A stretch of DNA of 64,000 bases from Nocardioides sp. YR527 (GTDB lineage Bacteria; Actinomycetota; Actinomycetes; Propionibacteriales; Nocardioidaceae), in the NCBI RefSeq assembly GCF_900101045.1, contig NZ_FNFN01000006.1, forward strand, positions 186,001 to 250,000, given 5' to 3'. Positions 10,164 to 19,177 of this stretch are shown piece by piece; position 1 is the first letter of the stretch; every line of letters begins with the position of its first letter. The notes under the pieces were generated by a model that did no database searches, had not been told where the DNA came from, and saw nothing but the letters and a program-made list of their open reading frames with translations. The position numbers were made by a program, and so were the translations under genes.

Positions 10164-11846
10164 GTGAACCGACCCCACAGAACCCAGCGCCTCGGCGCAC
10201 TGGCAGCAGCGACGGTCACCGCCGTCGGCGTCGCCACCACCATCCTGGCCATGTCCGGTCCCGCCGGCGCAGCCGACAGTCCGGCACCGCTGATCGGTGC
10301 CGAGAAGTCGACGGCCATCGACAACTCCTACATCGTGGTGATGAAGGGCAACGGTGCGGCCGCCAAGGCCAACGCCGCCGACGCCCGGGCGCTCGCCAAG
10401 GAGAAGGGTGGCTCGGTGAAGTACGCCTACGACAAGGCGATCACCGGGTTCTCAGCCACGCTCGACGCCGACGCGCTCGACGCGCTCCGCAGCAACCCCG
10501 ACGTGGACTACGTCGAGGCCAACCAGGTCGTGAAGGCCAGCGGCGACCAGGCCAACCCCACCTGGGGGCTCAACCGGATCGACCAGCGCAACCTGCCGCT
10601 GAACTCGAACTACCACTACGACTACACCGGCTCGGGTGTGAAGGCGTACATCATCGACACCGGGATCCGCTCCACGCACGCGGACTTCGGTGGCAGGGTG
10701 ACCTCCGGCTACACCGCGATCGGGTCCAGCACCGAGGACGAGAACGGCCACGGCACCCACGTCGCCGGCACCGTCGGCGGGACGACCTACGGCGTCGCCA
10801 AGAACGTCACCCTGGTGCCCGTCCGCGTGCTCGACGCCTCCGGGTCCGGCACGACCGCCGGTGTGATCGCGGGTGTGAACTGGGTGACCTCCAACCACAC
10901 CTCCGGCCCGGCGGTCGCCAACATGTCGCTCGGTGGCGGGGTCTCCTCGACCCTCGACTCCGCGGTCACCAGCTCGATGGCGGACGGCGTCACCTACGCC
11001 GTGGCCGCGGGCAACGACTCCGGTGCGAACGCGTGCAACGGCTCGCCCGCCCGGGTGGCCGGGGCCCTGACCGTCGGCTCGACGACCAACACCGACGCCC
11101 GGTCGAGCTTCTCCAACATCGGCTCGTGCGTCGACCTGTTCGCCCCGGGCTCCTCGATCACCTCGGCCTGGCACACCTCGAACACGGCGACCAACACGAT
11201 CTCCGGTACGTCGATGGCGACCCCGCACGTCGCCGGAGTGGCCGCGCTCTACCTGCAGGCGAACCCGACGGCATCGGCCTCCGCCGTCGCCTCGGCGATC
11301 AACGCCAACGCCACCACCGGCGTGGTCACCTCGCCCGGGACCGGTTCACCCAACCGCCTCCTCTACTCGCTGTGGAGCGGTGGCACCGACCCGACGGACC
11401 CGCCGACCACCGGCAACCTGCTGACCAACCCGGGCTTCGAGTCGGGCGCGACCGGCTGGAGCGCCTCCTCGGGCGTGATCGACAGCTCGAGCAGCGCCCC
11501 GGCCCGTACGGGCTCCTACAAGGCGTGGCTGAACGGCTACGGCTCCGCTCACACCGACACGCTGTCGCAGTCGGTCACCCTGCCCACGACGGGCAAGACC
11601 CTGTCGTTCTACCTGCGGGTGATCACCAACGAGACGACCACCTCGACGGCCTATGACAAGCTCACCGTCAAGGTCGGGTCGACGACGCTGGCGACGTACT
11701 CGAACCTGAACGCGAGCTCGTCCTACGCGTTGAAGTCGTTCTCGCTCGGGTCCTTCGCGGGCAGCACCGTCACGCTGACGTTCACCGGCACCGAGGACTC
11801 CTCCCTCGGGACCAGCTTCCTGATCGACGACACCTCCATCGCCTGA
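10164..11846 (+). CDS. Secreted S8 subtilase with C-terminal beta-sandwich domain
   Basis: This 560-residue preproprotease has a Sec signal peptide (cleavage near AGA-AD), an I9 inhibitor propeptide (YIVVMKGNG to VDYVEANQVV) and a proteinase-K-like S8 domain. The catalytic triad is Asp165 (YIIDTG), His196 (NGHGTHVAGT) and Ser350 (SGTSMATPHVAG). A jelly-roll-like domain from about residue 418 (NLLTNPGFESG) to the end probably binds carbohydrate or the cell surface. GTG 10164 was chosen for GGGAG eight bases upstream and the signal peptide directly after it. The neighbour at 12120 is a paralogue without the C-terminal domain. Confidence 0.93.
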   Translation: MNRPHRTQRLGALAAATVTAVGVATTILAMSGPAGAADSPAPLIGAEKSTAIDNSYIVVMKGNGAAAKANAADARALAKEKGGSVKYAYDKAITGFSATLDADALDALRSNPDVDYVEANQVVKASGDQANPTWGLNRIDQRNLPLNSNYHYDYTGSGVKAYIIDTGIRSTHADFGGRVTSGYTAIGSSTEDENGHGTHVAGTVGGTTYGVAKNVTLVPVRVLDASGSGTTAGVIAGVNWVTSNHTSGPAVANMSLGGGVSSTLDSAVTSSMADGVTYAVAAGNDSGANACNGSPARVAGALTVGSTTNTDARSSFSNIGSCVDLFAPGSSITSAWHTSNTATNTISGTSMATPHVAGVAALYLQANPTASASAVASAINANATTGVVTSPGTGSPNRLLYSLWSGGTDPTDPPTTGNLLTNPGFESGATGWSASSGVIDSSSSAPARTGSYKAWLNGYGSAHTDTLSQSVTLPTTGKTLSFYLRVITNETTTSTAYDKLTVKVGSTTLATYSNLNASSSYALKSFSLGSFAGSTVTLTFTGTEDSSLGTSFLIDDTSIA

Positions 11847-11869
11847 TCTCACCACCGGCAACACCTCAG

Positions 11870-11900
11870 CCGGGTCGCCCGTGTAACGCGGGCGGCCCGG
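11870..11900 (+). terminator. Hairpin terminator after subtilase 1
   Basis: Twelve-base arms at 11870-11881 and 11889-11900 pair with one mismatch around TGTAACG-type loop sequence. A T-rich run (ACTTTTTTC) follows about 15 bases later. Confidence 0.6.
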
Positions 11901-11973
11901 TCTGCCGTTGTCAGGACTTTTTTCATGCCCTGTTTATGGGCTGTTTACAGGTGTTCATCATCGGTATCTGCAC

Positions 11974-12026
11974 GTTGCTGCAATGCGAAGAGTTGGGTCG
12001 TTACGAGCACCACGTAACGTGATTAC
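11974..12026 (+). promoter_or_regulatory. Upstream element of subtilase 2
   Basis: GTTGCTGCAATGCGAAGAG at 11974-11992 and GATTAC at 12021-12026 match the element before subtilase 1 at nearly the same spacing. Only two of the first 19 bases differ. Confidence 0.6.
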
Positions 12027-12119
12027 GTGGTTGGCCGAACGCTTCGGGCTGCGGCCGCAGGGAGGGCGCAGGGCGTTCACCGTGGCCCCACAGGGCCGCA
12101 TGATGACGGGAGTCAGTTC

Positions 12120-13337
12120 GTGAACCGAACCATGAAGAACCGTGCCATCAAGGCGCCGGCGGTCATCTCCGCCGTAGCCGTCGGAGCAGCAGCCTCGGCG
12201 ATCGCCTTCGCCGTCCCGGCCGGTGCCGCCGACAGTCCGGCGCCGCTGCGCGGCGCGGACGCCTCGACCGCGATCGAGGGCCAGTACATCGTCGTGATGG
12301 AGAAGCAGGGCCGCAGCGACGTGGCCAAGTCCGAGGCCAAGTCGGTGCGCAGCGACGCCCGCGACGCGGGTGGAGACGTACGGGAGGTCTTCAACACGGC
12401 GTTCAACGGCTTCTCGGCCTCGCTCGACAAGGACGCGCTCGCCGAGGTCCGCTCCAACCCTGATGTCGCCTACGTGCAGGCCAACCACCGCTACACCACC
12501 CAGGGCGACCAGGCTGACCCGACCTGGGGTCTGGACCGGGTCGACCAGGCCGCGCTGCCGCTCGACTCGAACTACCACTACGAGCAGACCGGTGCGGGTG
12601 TGACCGCCTACATCATCGACACCGGCGTCGCGACCGACCACTCCGAGTTCAGCGGTCGTATCGGTGAGGGCTTCGACGCCGTCGACGGCGACACCGACCC
12701 GACCGACGGCAACGGCCACGGCACCCACGTCGCGGGCACCGTCGCCGGCACCACCTACGGTCTGGCCAAGGAGGCCACGATCGTCCCGGTCCGCGTCCTC
12801 GACGACAACGGCTCCGGCACCACCGAGGGTGTCGTCGCGGGCATCGAGTGGGTCACCGAGAACCACACCGACGGCCCGGCCGTCGCCAACATGTCGCTCG
12901 GTGGCGGCAACGACGCCGCTCTCGACGCGGCCGTCCAGGCCTCGATCGCCGACGGCGTGACCTACGCCGTCGCGGCCGGCAACGAGAGCTCGGACGCCTG
13001 CGGCTCGTCGCCGGCGGCCGTTCCGGAGGCGATCACCGTCGGTGCCACCGACGACACCGACGCCGCCGCGGACTTCTCCAACACCGGTGAGTGCCTCGAC
13101 ATCTTCGCCCCCGGCGTCGACATCACCTCGGCCTGGAACGACGGCTCGACCAACACCATCTCCGGTACGTCGATGGCGACCCCCCATGTCGCCGGCGCCG
13201 CCGCGCTCTTCCTCGAGGCGAACCCCTCGGCCACCCCGGCCGACGTCGCCGAGGGCCTGACCGGTGCCGCCACCCCCGACGTGGTTACCAACCCGGGCAC
13301 CGGTTCCCCGAACCTGCTGCTCACCACGCTGTTCTGA
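12120..13337 (+). CDS. Secreted S8 subtilase (I9 propeptide plus S8 domain only)
   Basis: This 405-residue paralogue of the preceding gene has a signal peptide ending near AGA-AD, an I9 propeptide (YIVVMEKQG to VAYVQANHRY) and an S8 domain with Asp167, His200 and Ser351. It stops straight after the protease domain, so it lacks the beta-sandwich of its neighbour. It is much more acidic, rich in Asp and Glu. GTG 12120 is preceded by GGGAG, and both paralogues begin with Val-Asn-Arg. The pair looks like a tandem duplication followed by divergence in cell-surface attachment. Confidence 0.93.
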   Translation: MNRTMKNRAIKAPAVISAVAVGAAASAIAFAVPAGAADSPAPLRGADASTAIEGQYIVVMEKQGRSDVAKSEAKSVRSDARDAGGDVREVFNTAFNGFSASLDKDALAEVRSNPDVAYVQANHRYTTQGDQADPTWGLDRVDQAALPLDSNYHYEQTGAGVTAYIIDTGVATDHSEFSGRIGEGFDAVDGDTDPTDGNGHGTHVAGTVAGTTYGLAKEATIVPVRVLDDNGSGTTEGVVAGIEWVTENHTDGPAVANMSLGGGNDAALDAAVQASIADGVTYAVAAGNESSDACGSSPAAVPEAITVGATDDTDAAADFSNTGECLDIFAPGVDITSAWNDGSTNTISGTSMATPHVAGAAALFLEANPSATPADVAEGLTGAATPDVVTNPGTGSPNLLLTTLF

Positions 13338-13368
13338 GGTGCGGTTCTGAGTTGAACCCGAGCTGAAT

Positions 13369-13407
13369 CCGTTGGGGCCGTCCGGGAGGGGCGGCCCCAA
13401 CGGCTTT
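13369..13407 (+). terminator. Intrinsic terminator after subtilase 2
   Basis: A perfect 12-bp stem, CCGTTGGGGCCG (13369-13380) with 13392-13403, is followed by a short T run (CTTT). Confidence 0.75.
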
Positions 13408-13447
13408 CCGTCCTGCTCGTCTAGATGCTGTGCGAGACTCCCACGTC

Positions 13448-13801
13448 GTGTCTGAATCGATGAGCGGGCTGCGGTCCCGTCGCTTGTGGTTCGTGTGGCT
13501 GGCGGTCTTCGCGGCCGTCGTCGCTCCGCTCGTCACCTACCAGGTCGGGCAGCGGAACGCCCAGGCCAAGCCGGAGCCAGCAGTCTGTGTCGCCGGGGAC
13601 CCGATCATCTCGTGCCAACTTGACGACGGTTGGACGGTGGGGCTTTCTCCTGACGTGCTTCGGAACGGATCCTCGGGAGTCGATGGGGAGGGCCGCCCGG
13701 CTTGCCTCAAGCCTGGTGACCGCATCCGGACGACGGTCTGGGTGATCCCGGTCGAGGTGGATGGGATGCGCTGGCGCCATGTACTGCGGGTCGAGTGCTG
13801 A
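13448..13801 (+). CDS. Small membrane-anchored protein of unknown function
   Basis: This small protein (117 residues from GTG 13448) has a basic N-terminus (SGLRSRRLW), one membrane segment (FVWLAVFAAVVAPLVTYQVG) and a polar outside domain with three Cys (AVCVAGDPIISCQLDDG and the C-terminal RVEC). I do not recognise a family. GTG 13430 and ATG 13460 are alternative starts; none has a clear Shine-Dalgarno site. The coding call rests on the N-in signal-anchor pattern and frame composition. About 150 bp with no visible feature separate it from the next gene. Confidence 0.6.
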   Translation: MSESMSGLRSRRLWFVWLAVFAAVVAPLVTYQVGQRNAQAKPEPAVCVAGDPIISCQLDDGWTVGLSPDVLRNGSSGVDGEGRPACLKPGDRIRTTVWVIPVEVDGMRWRHVLRVEC

Positions 13802-13950
13802 TCCTCACCCGCATGCCGACGACCACGTGGGCCAGTGTCTGGAGCCAACCGTTGGGTCCTCCGGGAAGCCTGAGGCCACGGGTTTCGCGGGGGAGGGGCG
13901 GAGCGGCGTACGCTTGGGGTTGATCGTTCCCGAGCTTTGAGGTGCCCATC

Positions 13951-15921
13951 GTGACCGTCGCCCAGAGCGACCTCGTTCCTGATTCTGTCTTCCCTCGGCT
14001 GGAGCCGCGCCTGGCGCTGGTGTCCAAGCCGATCCAGTACGTCGGTGGGGAGCTCAACTCGACCGTCAAGGAGTGGGACGAGGTCGAGGTGCGGTGGGCG
14101 CTGATGTACCCCGACGCCTACGAGGTCGGCCTGCCCAACCAGGGCGTCCAGATTCTCTACGAGGTGCTCAACGAGCGTGACTGGATCGCGGCCGAGCGCA
14201 CCTACGCCGTGTGGCCCGACCTCGAGAAGATCATGCGCGAGGGCGACGAGCAGGGGCCGATCCCGCAGTTCACCGTCGACGCTCACCGTCCGGTGAAGGC
14301 GTTCGACGTGTTCGGGCTCTCGTTCTCGACCGAGCTCGGCTACACCAACATGCTCAACGCGCTCTCGCTCGCCCAGATCCCGCTGCACGCGGTGGACCGT
14401 GGCGACGACGACCCGGTCGTGCTCGCCGGCGGCCACGCGGCGTTCAACCCCGAGCCGATCGCCGACTTCCTCGACGCCGCCGTGCTCGGTGACGGCGAGG
14501 AGGTCGTGCTCAAGATCTCCGAGGTCGTGCGCGAGTGGAAGCAGGACGGTCGCCCCGGCGGCCGCGACGAGCTGCTGCGGCGGCTGGCCGTCTCCGGCGC
14601 CGTCTACGTCCCGAAGTTCTACGACGTGACCTACGCCGCCGACGGGGCGATCGAGGCCGTCGTACCCAACGTGCCCGGTATCCCGTGGCGGGTGCGCAAG
14701 CACACCCTGATGGACCTCGACGCCTGGCCCTACCCGCGCAACCCGCTGGTGCCGCTGGCCGAGACCGTCCACGAGCGGTTCTCGGTGGAGATCTTCCGCG
14801 GCTGCACCCGCGGCTGCCGCTTCTGCCAGGCCGGGATGATCACCCGTCCGGTGCGCGAGCGCTCGATCACCACCATCGGGGACATGGTCGAGAACGGGAT
14901 CCGGAAGTCCGGTTTCGAGGAGGTCGGGCTCCTGTCCCTGTCCTCCGCCGACCACACCGAGATCGGTGACGTCGCGACCGGCCTGGCCGACCGCTACGAG
15001 GGCACCAACGTGTCCCTGTCGCTGCCCTCGACCCGCGTCGACGCCTTCAACATCACCCTGGCCAACGAGTTCTCCCGCAACGGGCGGCGCTCCGGTCTGA
15101 CCTTCGCCCCCGAGGGAGGCTCGGAGCGGATGCGCAAGGTGATCAACAAGATGGTCACCGAAGAGGACCTGATCCGCACCGTCGGCGCCGCCTACTCCCA
15201 CGGCTGGCGCCAGGTGAAGCTCTACTTCATGTGCGGCCTGCCGACCGAGACCGACGAGGACGTGCTCCAGATCGCCGAGCTCGCCAAGAAGGTCATCGCC
15301 AAGGGCCGCGAGGTGTCGGGCCGCAACGACATCCGCTGCACCGTCTCCATCGGTGGCTTCGTGCCCAAGCCCCACACCCCCTTCCAGTGGGCCTCCCAGC
15401 TCGACCACGAGACCACCGACGAGCGGCTGCAGAAGCTGCGTGACGTGGTCCGCTCAGACAAGAAGTTCGGCCGCGCGATCGGCTTCCGCTACCACGACGG
15501 CAAGCCCGGCATCGTCGAGGGCCTGCTCTCTCGCGGCGACCGTCGCGTCGGCGCGATCATCGAGCAGGTCTGGCGCGACGGCGGCCGTTTCGACGGCTGG
15601 TCGGAGCACTTCTCCTACGACCGCTGGATGACCGCCGCCGAGATCGGCCTCGCCGGCACCGGCGTCGACCTCGACTGGTTCACCACCCGCGAGCGTGAGT
15701 ACGACGAGATCCTCCCCTGGGACCACCTCGACTCCGGCCTCGACAAGGACTGGCTCTGGGCCGACTGGGAGGACGCCCTCGCCGTCGCCGACGGCGAGGA
15801 CATCGAGGTCGAGGACTGCCGCTGGACCCCGTGCTACGACTGCGGTGTCTGCCCGGAGATGAACACCGAGATCCAGATCGGCCCCACGGGTCAGAAGCTG
15901 CTGCCGCTGTCGGTCGTGTAG
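13951..15921 (+). CDS. B12-binding-type radical SAM protein (TIGR03960 family)
   Basis: This 656-residue protein has an N-terminal region resembling a cobalamin-binding Rossmann fold (GLSFSTELGYTNMLNALSLAQIPL) and a radical SAM domain with CxxxCxxC at Cys285, Cys289 and Cys292 (RGCTRGCRFCQAG). A Cys cluster, CRWTPCYDCGVC, lies near the C-terminus. The family is uncharacterised and is usually adjacent or fused to a DUF2344 (TIGR03936) partner, here found 3.2 kb away at 19178. GTG 13951 was chosen because GAGG lies about 10 bases upstream; GTG 13942 would sit on top of it. The target is unknown; rRNA or tRNA modification has been suggested only by analogy. Confidence 0.85.
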   Translation: MTVAQSDLVPDSVFPRLEPRLALVSKPIQYVGGELNSTVKEWDEVEVRWALMYPDAYEVGLPNQGVQILYEVLNERDWIAAERTYAVWPDLEKIMREGDEQGPIPQFTVDAHRPVKAFDVFGLSFSTELGYTNMLNALSLAQIPLHAVDRGDDDPVVLAGGHAAFNPEPIADFLDAAVLGDGEEVVLKISEVVREWKQDGRPGGRDELLRRLAVSGAVYVPKFYDVTYAADGAIEAVVPNVPGIPWRVRKHTLMDLDAWPYPRNPLVPLAETVHERFSVEIFRGCTRGCRFCQAGMITRPVRERSITTIGDMVENGIRKSGFEEVGLLSLSSADHTEIGDVATGLADRYEGTNVSLSLPSTRVDAFNITLANEFSRNGRRSGLTFAPEGGSERMRKVINKMVTEEDLIRTVGAAYSHGWRQVKLYFMCGLPTETDEDVLQIAELAKKVIAKGREVSGRNDIRCTVSIGGFVPKPHTPFQWASQLDHETTDERLQKLRDVVRSDKKFGRAIGFRYHDGKPGIVEGLLSRGDRRVGAIIEQVWRDGGRFDGWSEHFSYDRWMTAAEIGLAGTGVDLDWFTTREREYDEILPWDHLDSGLDKDWLWADWEDALAVADGEDIEVEDCRWTPCYDCGVCPEMNTEIQIGPTGQKLLPLSVV

Positions 15922-15936
15922 CGGGTTCCTGTCGGA

Positions 15937-16632
15937 TCAGTCGCTGATCGAACCGGTGGAGGGAAAGACGTTGCCCGCTATGCAGGTCGCGTAGTGGTCG
16001 CCGGCGTTCCACTCGTACTCCGTGGGCGCGAAGCTGTAGGTGGACAGCGAGAGTCCATCGTTGCTGTCGGCAGTGAGCCGGATGAAAGCCGCGCGACATG
16101 ACTCATAGGTGCGGTCTTCGACCTCGCCGTACCCGGGCCAGCTCGTGCCCGGTATCGGGGCGAGCTGGTAGATCTCCCAACGGTGTTCCTGGGCGCACGG
16201 GACGACGTCGACGATGCCGATCGTGTGCTTGACGCTGCCTGGCTTGGGGTCGTTGTAGCAGTCCCCGACCTGTAGATCCGCTACCAAACCCGTCCCGTTC
16301 GACGTCACCGCTCCGATGCTGTCGCGTTCGATGTTGGCGCCGGTCGTGAACCACCAGGCGCTGGTCACGAGCCCGACGACGAGGGCAAGGCCGGAGGTTC
16401 CGATCGCGATTCCGGTGATCGCCTTCTTGGTGCCGTGGTTGCGGCCCCGGCGGGACCTGACGAGCACCGCGATCGCAAGCCCGATACCGACGATCGGTGC
16501 GAGCGGGAAGAAGATGAAGCAGCACAAGATGAGGGCGGCGATCGCCATCGCCTGAGAAGGGCGCCCGAGGTTCGACGATGGTGAAAGTGCTGGGTCCTGG
16601 CCAGGCGCCGTGGGGTGCGCGTCGTTCGACAT
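15937..16632 (-). CDS. DUF4190-type membrane protein with septum-formation domain
   Basis: The 231-residue protein has a polar N-terminus and two membrane segments (MAIAALILCCFIFFPLAPIVGIGLAI region and GIAIGTSGLALVVGLVTSAW), the arrangement of DUF4190 proteins. Its outside domain contains LQVGDCYND followed by VPCAQEHRWEIYQL and two more Cys, resembling the 'Septum_form' domain of actinobacterial wall proteins. The molecular role is unknown. It is the first of the genes lying between the radical SAM gene and its usual DUF2344 partner. Confidence 0.7.
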   Translation of the reverse strand: MSNDAHPTAPGQDPALSPSSNLGRPSQAMAIAALILCCFIFFPLAPIVGIGLAIAVLVRSRRGRNHGTKKAITGIAIGTSGLALVVGLVTSAWWFTTGANIERDSIGAVTSNGTGLVADLQVGDCYNDPKPGSVKHTIGIVDVVPCAQEHRWEIYQLAPIPGTSWPGYGEVEDRTYESCRAAFIRLTADSNDGLSLSTYSFAPTEYEWNAGDHYATCIAGNVFPSTGSISD

Positions 16633-16811
16633 GGGCGGATGATGGCATACCGGTCAGGGCATGTTCGGAGTGCCGTGACCTACCATCCCTCGCCGGGTAG
16701 CTGTCACTTTCCCGCACGTGTGTGGAAGTGCCGGCCGTCAGCGCGGCTTCAGGTGTCACAACCCCTCACATGCGGACTTGTGACGGGACGATCAGACGTC
16801 CTCGCCGGCCG

Positions 16812-17195
16812 TCAGTAGATGGCGGCGGTCGCCTCCACCTCGATGAGTACGTCGGGGCGGAAGAGGCCGGCGACCTGCACCAACGAGCTGGCGGGCGGGT
16901 GGGCGACGTCGACGAACTCGTCGCGCACCGACCGGATCAGCGGCAGCTCGGTGGTGGAGACGACGAAGTAGGTCAGCTTCACGACGTCCGACCAGGTCGC
17001 GCCGGCTGCGGCCAGGGCTACGCCGAGGTTGATGAAGGTCTGCCGGGTCTGCGCCTCCCAACCCGCCTCGACGGTGCCGTCGGCGGTGATGCCGATCTGG
17101 CCCGAGGTCACGATCAGCCGGGCGCCGGGATCGGTGATCACGACGTGGCTGTAGCCGGCGGGTGCGGGAAGGTCTTCGGGGGTCAGGAAATCCAT
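16812..17195 (-). CDS. RidA/YjgF/UK114 family protein
   Basis: This 127-residue protein matches the Rid family in length and pattern: LIVTSGQIGITADGTV, QTRQTFINLGVALAAAGATWSDVVKLTYFV and the C-terminal VQVAGLFRPDVLIEVEATAAI. Rid proteins deaminate reactive enamine/imine intermediates. The usual RidA signature Arg appears replaced, because the segment reads VAGLFRPDVLIE, so it could belong to a Rid1-7 subgroup. AAGGTA on the plus strand (17202-17207) gives TACCTT six bases before the start, suggesting a leaderless transcript. Confidence 0.85.
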   Translation of the reverse strand: MDFLTPEDLPAPAGYSHVVITDPGARLIVTSGQIGITADGTVEAGWEAQTRQTFINLGVALAAAGATWSDVVKLTYFVVSTTELPLIRSVRDEFVDVAHPPASSLVQVAGLFRPDVLIEVEATAAIY

Positions 17196-17246
17196 CCGCC
17201 GAAGGTAGACCCGACTCGGTCTCTTTGGCGACCAGTTACCGACTGC

Positions 17247-17669
17247 TCAGCCGACTGGACGGACCCAGCGCCGCCAATCGGCCTGAGACTCGTAGCCCGA
17301 GCTCTTCCACAGCGACTGGCCCAGGTCGTTGCCCTCGAGCACCATCGCATCGATCCGGCTCGCGCCGAGGCACACGAGGCGGTCCTCGGCGTGGGACAGC
17401 AGGCGGCGGGCGAGCCCCTGGCGGCGTACGTCCGGGTGGACCGCCAGCCGGTAGAGGTGGGCGCGCCAGCCGTCCCAGCCGGAGATCAGGGAGCCGACGA
17501 CCCGGCCCTCGGCGGTGACCGCGACGGTGCAGGCCTCGGGGTCACGCAAGATCACTGCCTCGACCTTCGCCGCCGAGTCGGTCGGCCGCGAGTCGTTCTC
17601 CGCGGCCACCTCCCACAGCTCCATCAGCGCAGGGACGTCAGCAAGAACGGCAGGTCGCAACTCGATCAC
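17247..17669 (-). CDS. GNAT family N-acetyltransferase
   Basis: The 140-residue protein has the GNAT fold order. Motif A reads LYRLAVHPDVRRQGLARRLLSHAEDRL, giving the acetyl-CoA pyrophosphate loop RRQGLA, and motif B is GQSLWKSSGYESQADWRRWV. The substrate is unknown. GTG 17669 was chosen because the conserved IELRPAVLADVPALMELW begins right there. It diverges from the SnoaL-like gene. Confidence 0.88.
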   Translation of the reverse strand: MIELRPAVLADVPALMELWEVAAENDSRPTDSAAKVEAVILRDPEACTVAVTAEGRVVGSLISGWDGWRAHLYRLAVHPDVRRQGLARRLLSHAEDRLVCLGASRIDAMVLEGNDLGQSLWKSSGYESQADWRRWVRPVG

Positions 17670-17717
17670 GGCGGGAAGTGTCCCACGCGGGCGCCCGGCC
17701 CCCGATAGGTTGCGGCC

Positions 17718-18086
17718 ATGACGGACAACAGTGCGCTGGGTCGCAGGTATCTCGAGCTCCTCGAGGCCAGGGACTGGGACGCCTGGGTGAGGCTGCTGGA
17801 CGAGGATGTCGTCTACGACATGCCGCAGACGCGTGAGCTGGTCATCGGGCGTACCTCGTTCCTCGAGTTCAACCAGACCTACCCCGGGGAGTGGCACCTC
17901 ACCGCGAAGGTGGTGATCGCCGACGATGCGCGCGCCGTGGTCTGGTTCGACTGGCGCATGGGCGAGGAGTCGGGGGAGTCGCAGACGTTCCTCGAGATCA
18001 CGGACGGGCGGATCACCCGGGTGACCGACTTCTGGCCGGAGGCGTGCGAACCGCCGGAGCGCGCTGTGCCGGTCGAGCGCTACTGA
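17718..18086 (+). CDS. SnoaL-like / NTF2-fold protein
   Basis: This 122-residue protein has the cone-shaped NTF2 pattern: N-terminal helices (GRRYLELLEARDWDAWVRLLDEDVVYDMP), the middle REL/GRTSFLEF segment and a closing strand FLEITDGRITRVTDFWPE. Proteins of this fold act as small-molecule isomerases, hydrolases or ligand binders, and the role here is not predictable. TAGGTT at 17706-17711 is six bases before ATG. It ends one base from the convergent EEP gene. Confidence 0.8.
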   Translation: MTDNSALGRRYLELLEARDWDAWVRLLDEDVVYDMPQTRELVIGRTSFLEFNQTYPGEWHLTAKVVIADDARAVVWFDWRMGEESGESQTFLEITDGRITRVTDFWPEACEPPERAVPVERY

Positions 18087-18087
18087 C

Positions 18088-19077
18088 TCAGCAGTCCGCG
18101 GCGCCGCGCATGGAGAAGTCGATGCTGACGGCGTGGTGGTCGGAGAGGCCGGTGGGGGTGACGTTGCCGTCGCCGGCCGAGAGCCAGGAGTTGGGGAGCA
18201 GGTAGTCGACCCGGCCCCCGCCGTCGTGGCTGGCGCCGAGAGAGGCGCCGGCGTCGGACAGCGTGGCCAGGGCGGTGCCCAGGACGCCGGAGCCGTCGCC
18301 GGCGTTGAGGTCGCCGCCGAGGAGCTTGGCGCCGTCGTAGGCGTTGACCTTGGACATGACCGCGCCGATCTGGGCCTGCCGCAGCGAGTCGGAGGTGTGA
18401 TCGAGGTGGGTGTTGAAGACGACCAGGCGCTGGCCCTCGACGATGATGTTCGCCCGCAGCACGCCGCGCTGCTCCTTGCCGTCGCGGTTGGGCAGGTGGG
18501 TGTTGCCGGACTCCGCGATGGGGAAGCGCGACAGGATCGCGGTGCCGTAGCCACCGCGGTCGGTGATGTAGTCGTTGGCGCCGAAGACCGACTGCATCCC
18601 CAGCTGCGAGGCGATGATCGCCGGCTGGTCGACGTTGCCGGAGCGGCGGCGGTTCTGGTCGACCTCCTGGAGGAGTACGACGTCGGCGCCGGAGGCCCGG
18701 ATCACGCTGGCGATCCCGCCGAGCTCGCCGGGGGAGACCCGGCCACCCTTGATGTTGAAGGTCATCACGGTCAGTTCGCGCGGGACCGCGCACGGGTCGA
18801 TCTTCGGCTTCTTCGGTACCTTGTCGATCGCCGGCGGCGCGTCGAGCGTCTTGAACTTCGGCAACGTCTCCTTCGCCGACTCCGATGCCGACGGGCTGGC
18901 CTCGAGAGGCTCGGCCGTCGGCGTGGAGGAGGCCTCGGCCGAGGCCTGCCTGGAGTCGCTCAGCCGGGGCGCGAGGACGGTCAGCGCGGCGATGGCGCCG
19001 ACCGTGAGGACCACCGCGAGGATCGGCAACAGCTCCTTGAGGCGTACCGAGAACTTCCTGCTTCTGTGGTGGCTCAC
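18088..19077 (-). CDS. Membrane-anchored endonuclease/exonuclease/phosphatase family protein
   Basis: This 329-residue protein has a signal anchor (LPILAVVLTVGAIAALTVLA), a Ser/Pro/Glu-rich linker (about residues 40-80) and an EEP domain outside the membrane. EEP motifs are MTFNIKG, LLQEVDQN, NTHLDH, GGDLNAG and the final LSDHHAVSI with the catalytic His. It could cleave phosphodiester bonds in nucleic acids or lipids. The start is GTG 19077, with GGGAG upstream. A second, unrelated-in-topology EEP gene lies at 35336. Confidence 0.87.
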   Translation of the reverse strand: MSHHRSRKFSVRLKELLPILAVVLTVGAIAALTVLAPRLSDSRQASAEASSTPTAEPLEASPSASESAKETLPKFKTLDAPPAIDKVPKKPKIDPCAVPRELTVMTFNIKGGRVSPGELGGIASVIRASGADVVLLQEVDQNRRRSGNVDQPAIIASQLGMQSVFGANDYITDRGGYGTAILSRFPIAESGNTHLPNRDGKEQRGVLRANIIVEGQRLVVFNTHLDHTSDSLRQAQIGAVMSKVNAYDGAKLLGGDLNAGDGSGVLGTALATLSDAGASLGASHDGGGRVDYLLPNSWLSAGDGNVTPTGLSDHHAVSIDFSMRGAADC

Positions 19078-19177
19078 CGCGCGAGTCTCCCATTTTTCGT
19101 ATGCAAGTCGTTACATTCCGTTGGCTTTGCATTCGCCGGATGGGTCATCGTGCCCGGGGACCGCCATAATCGACCTC

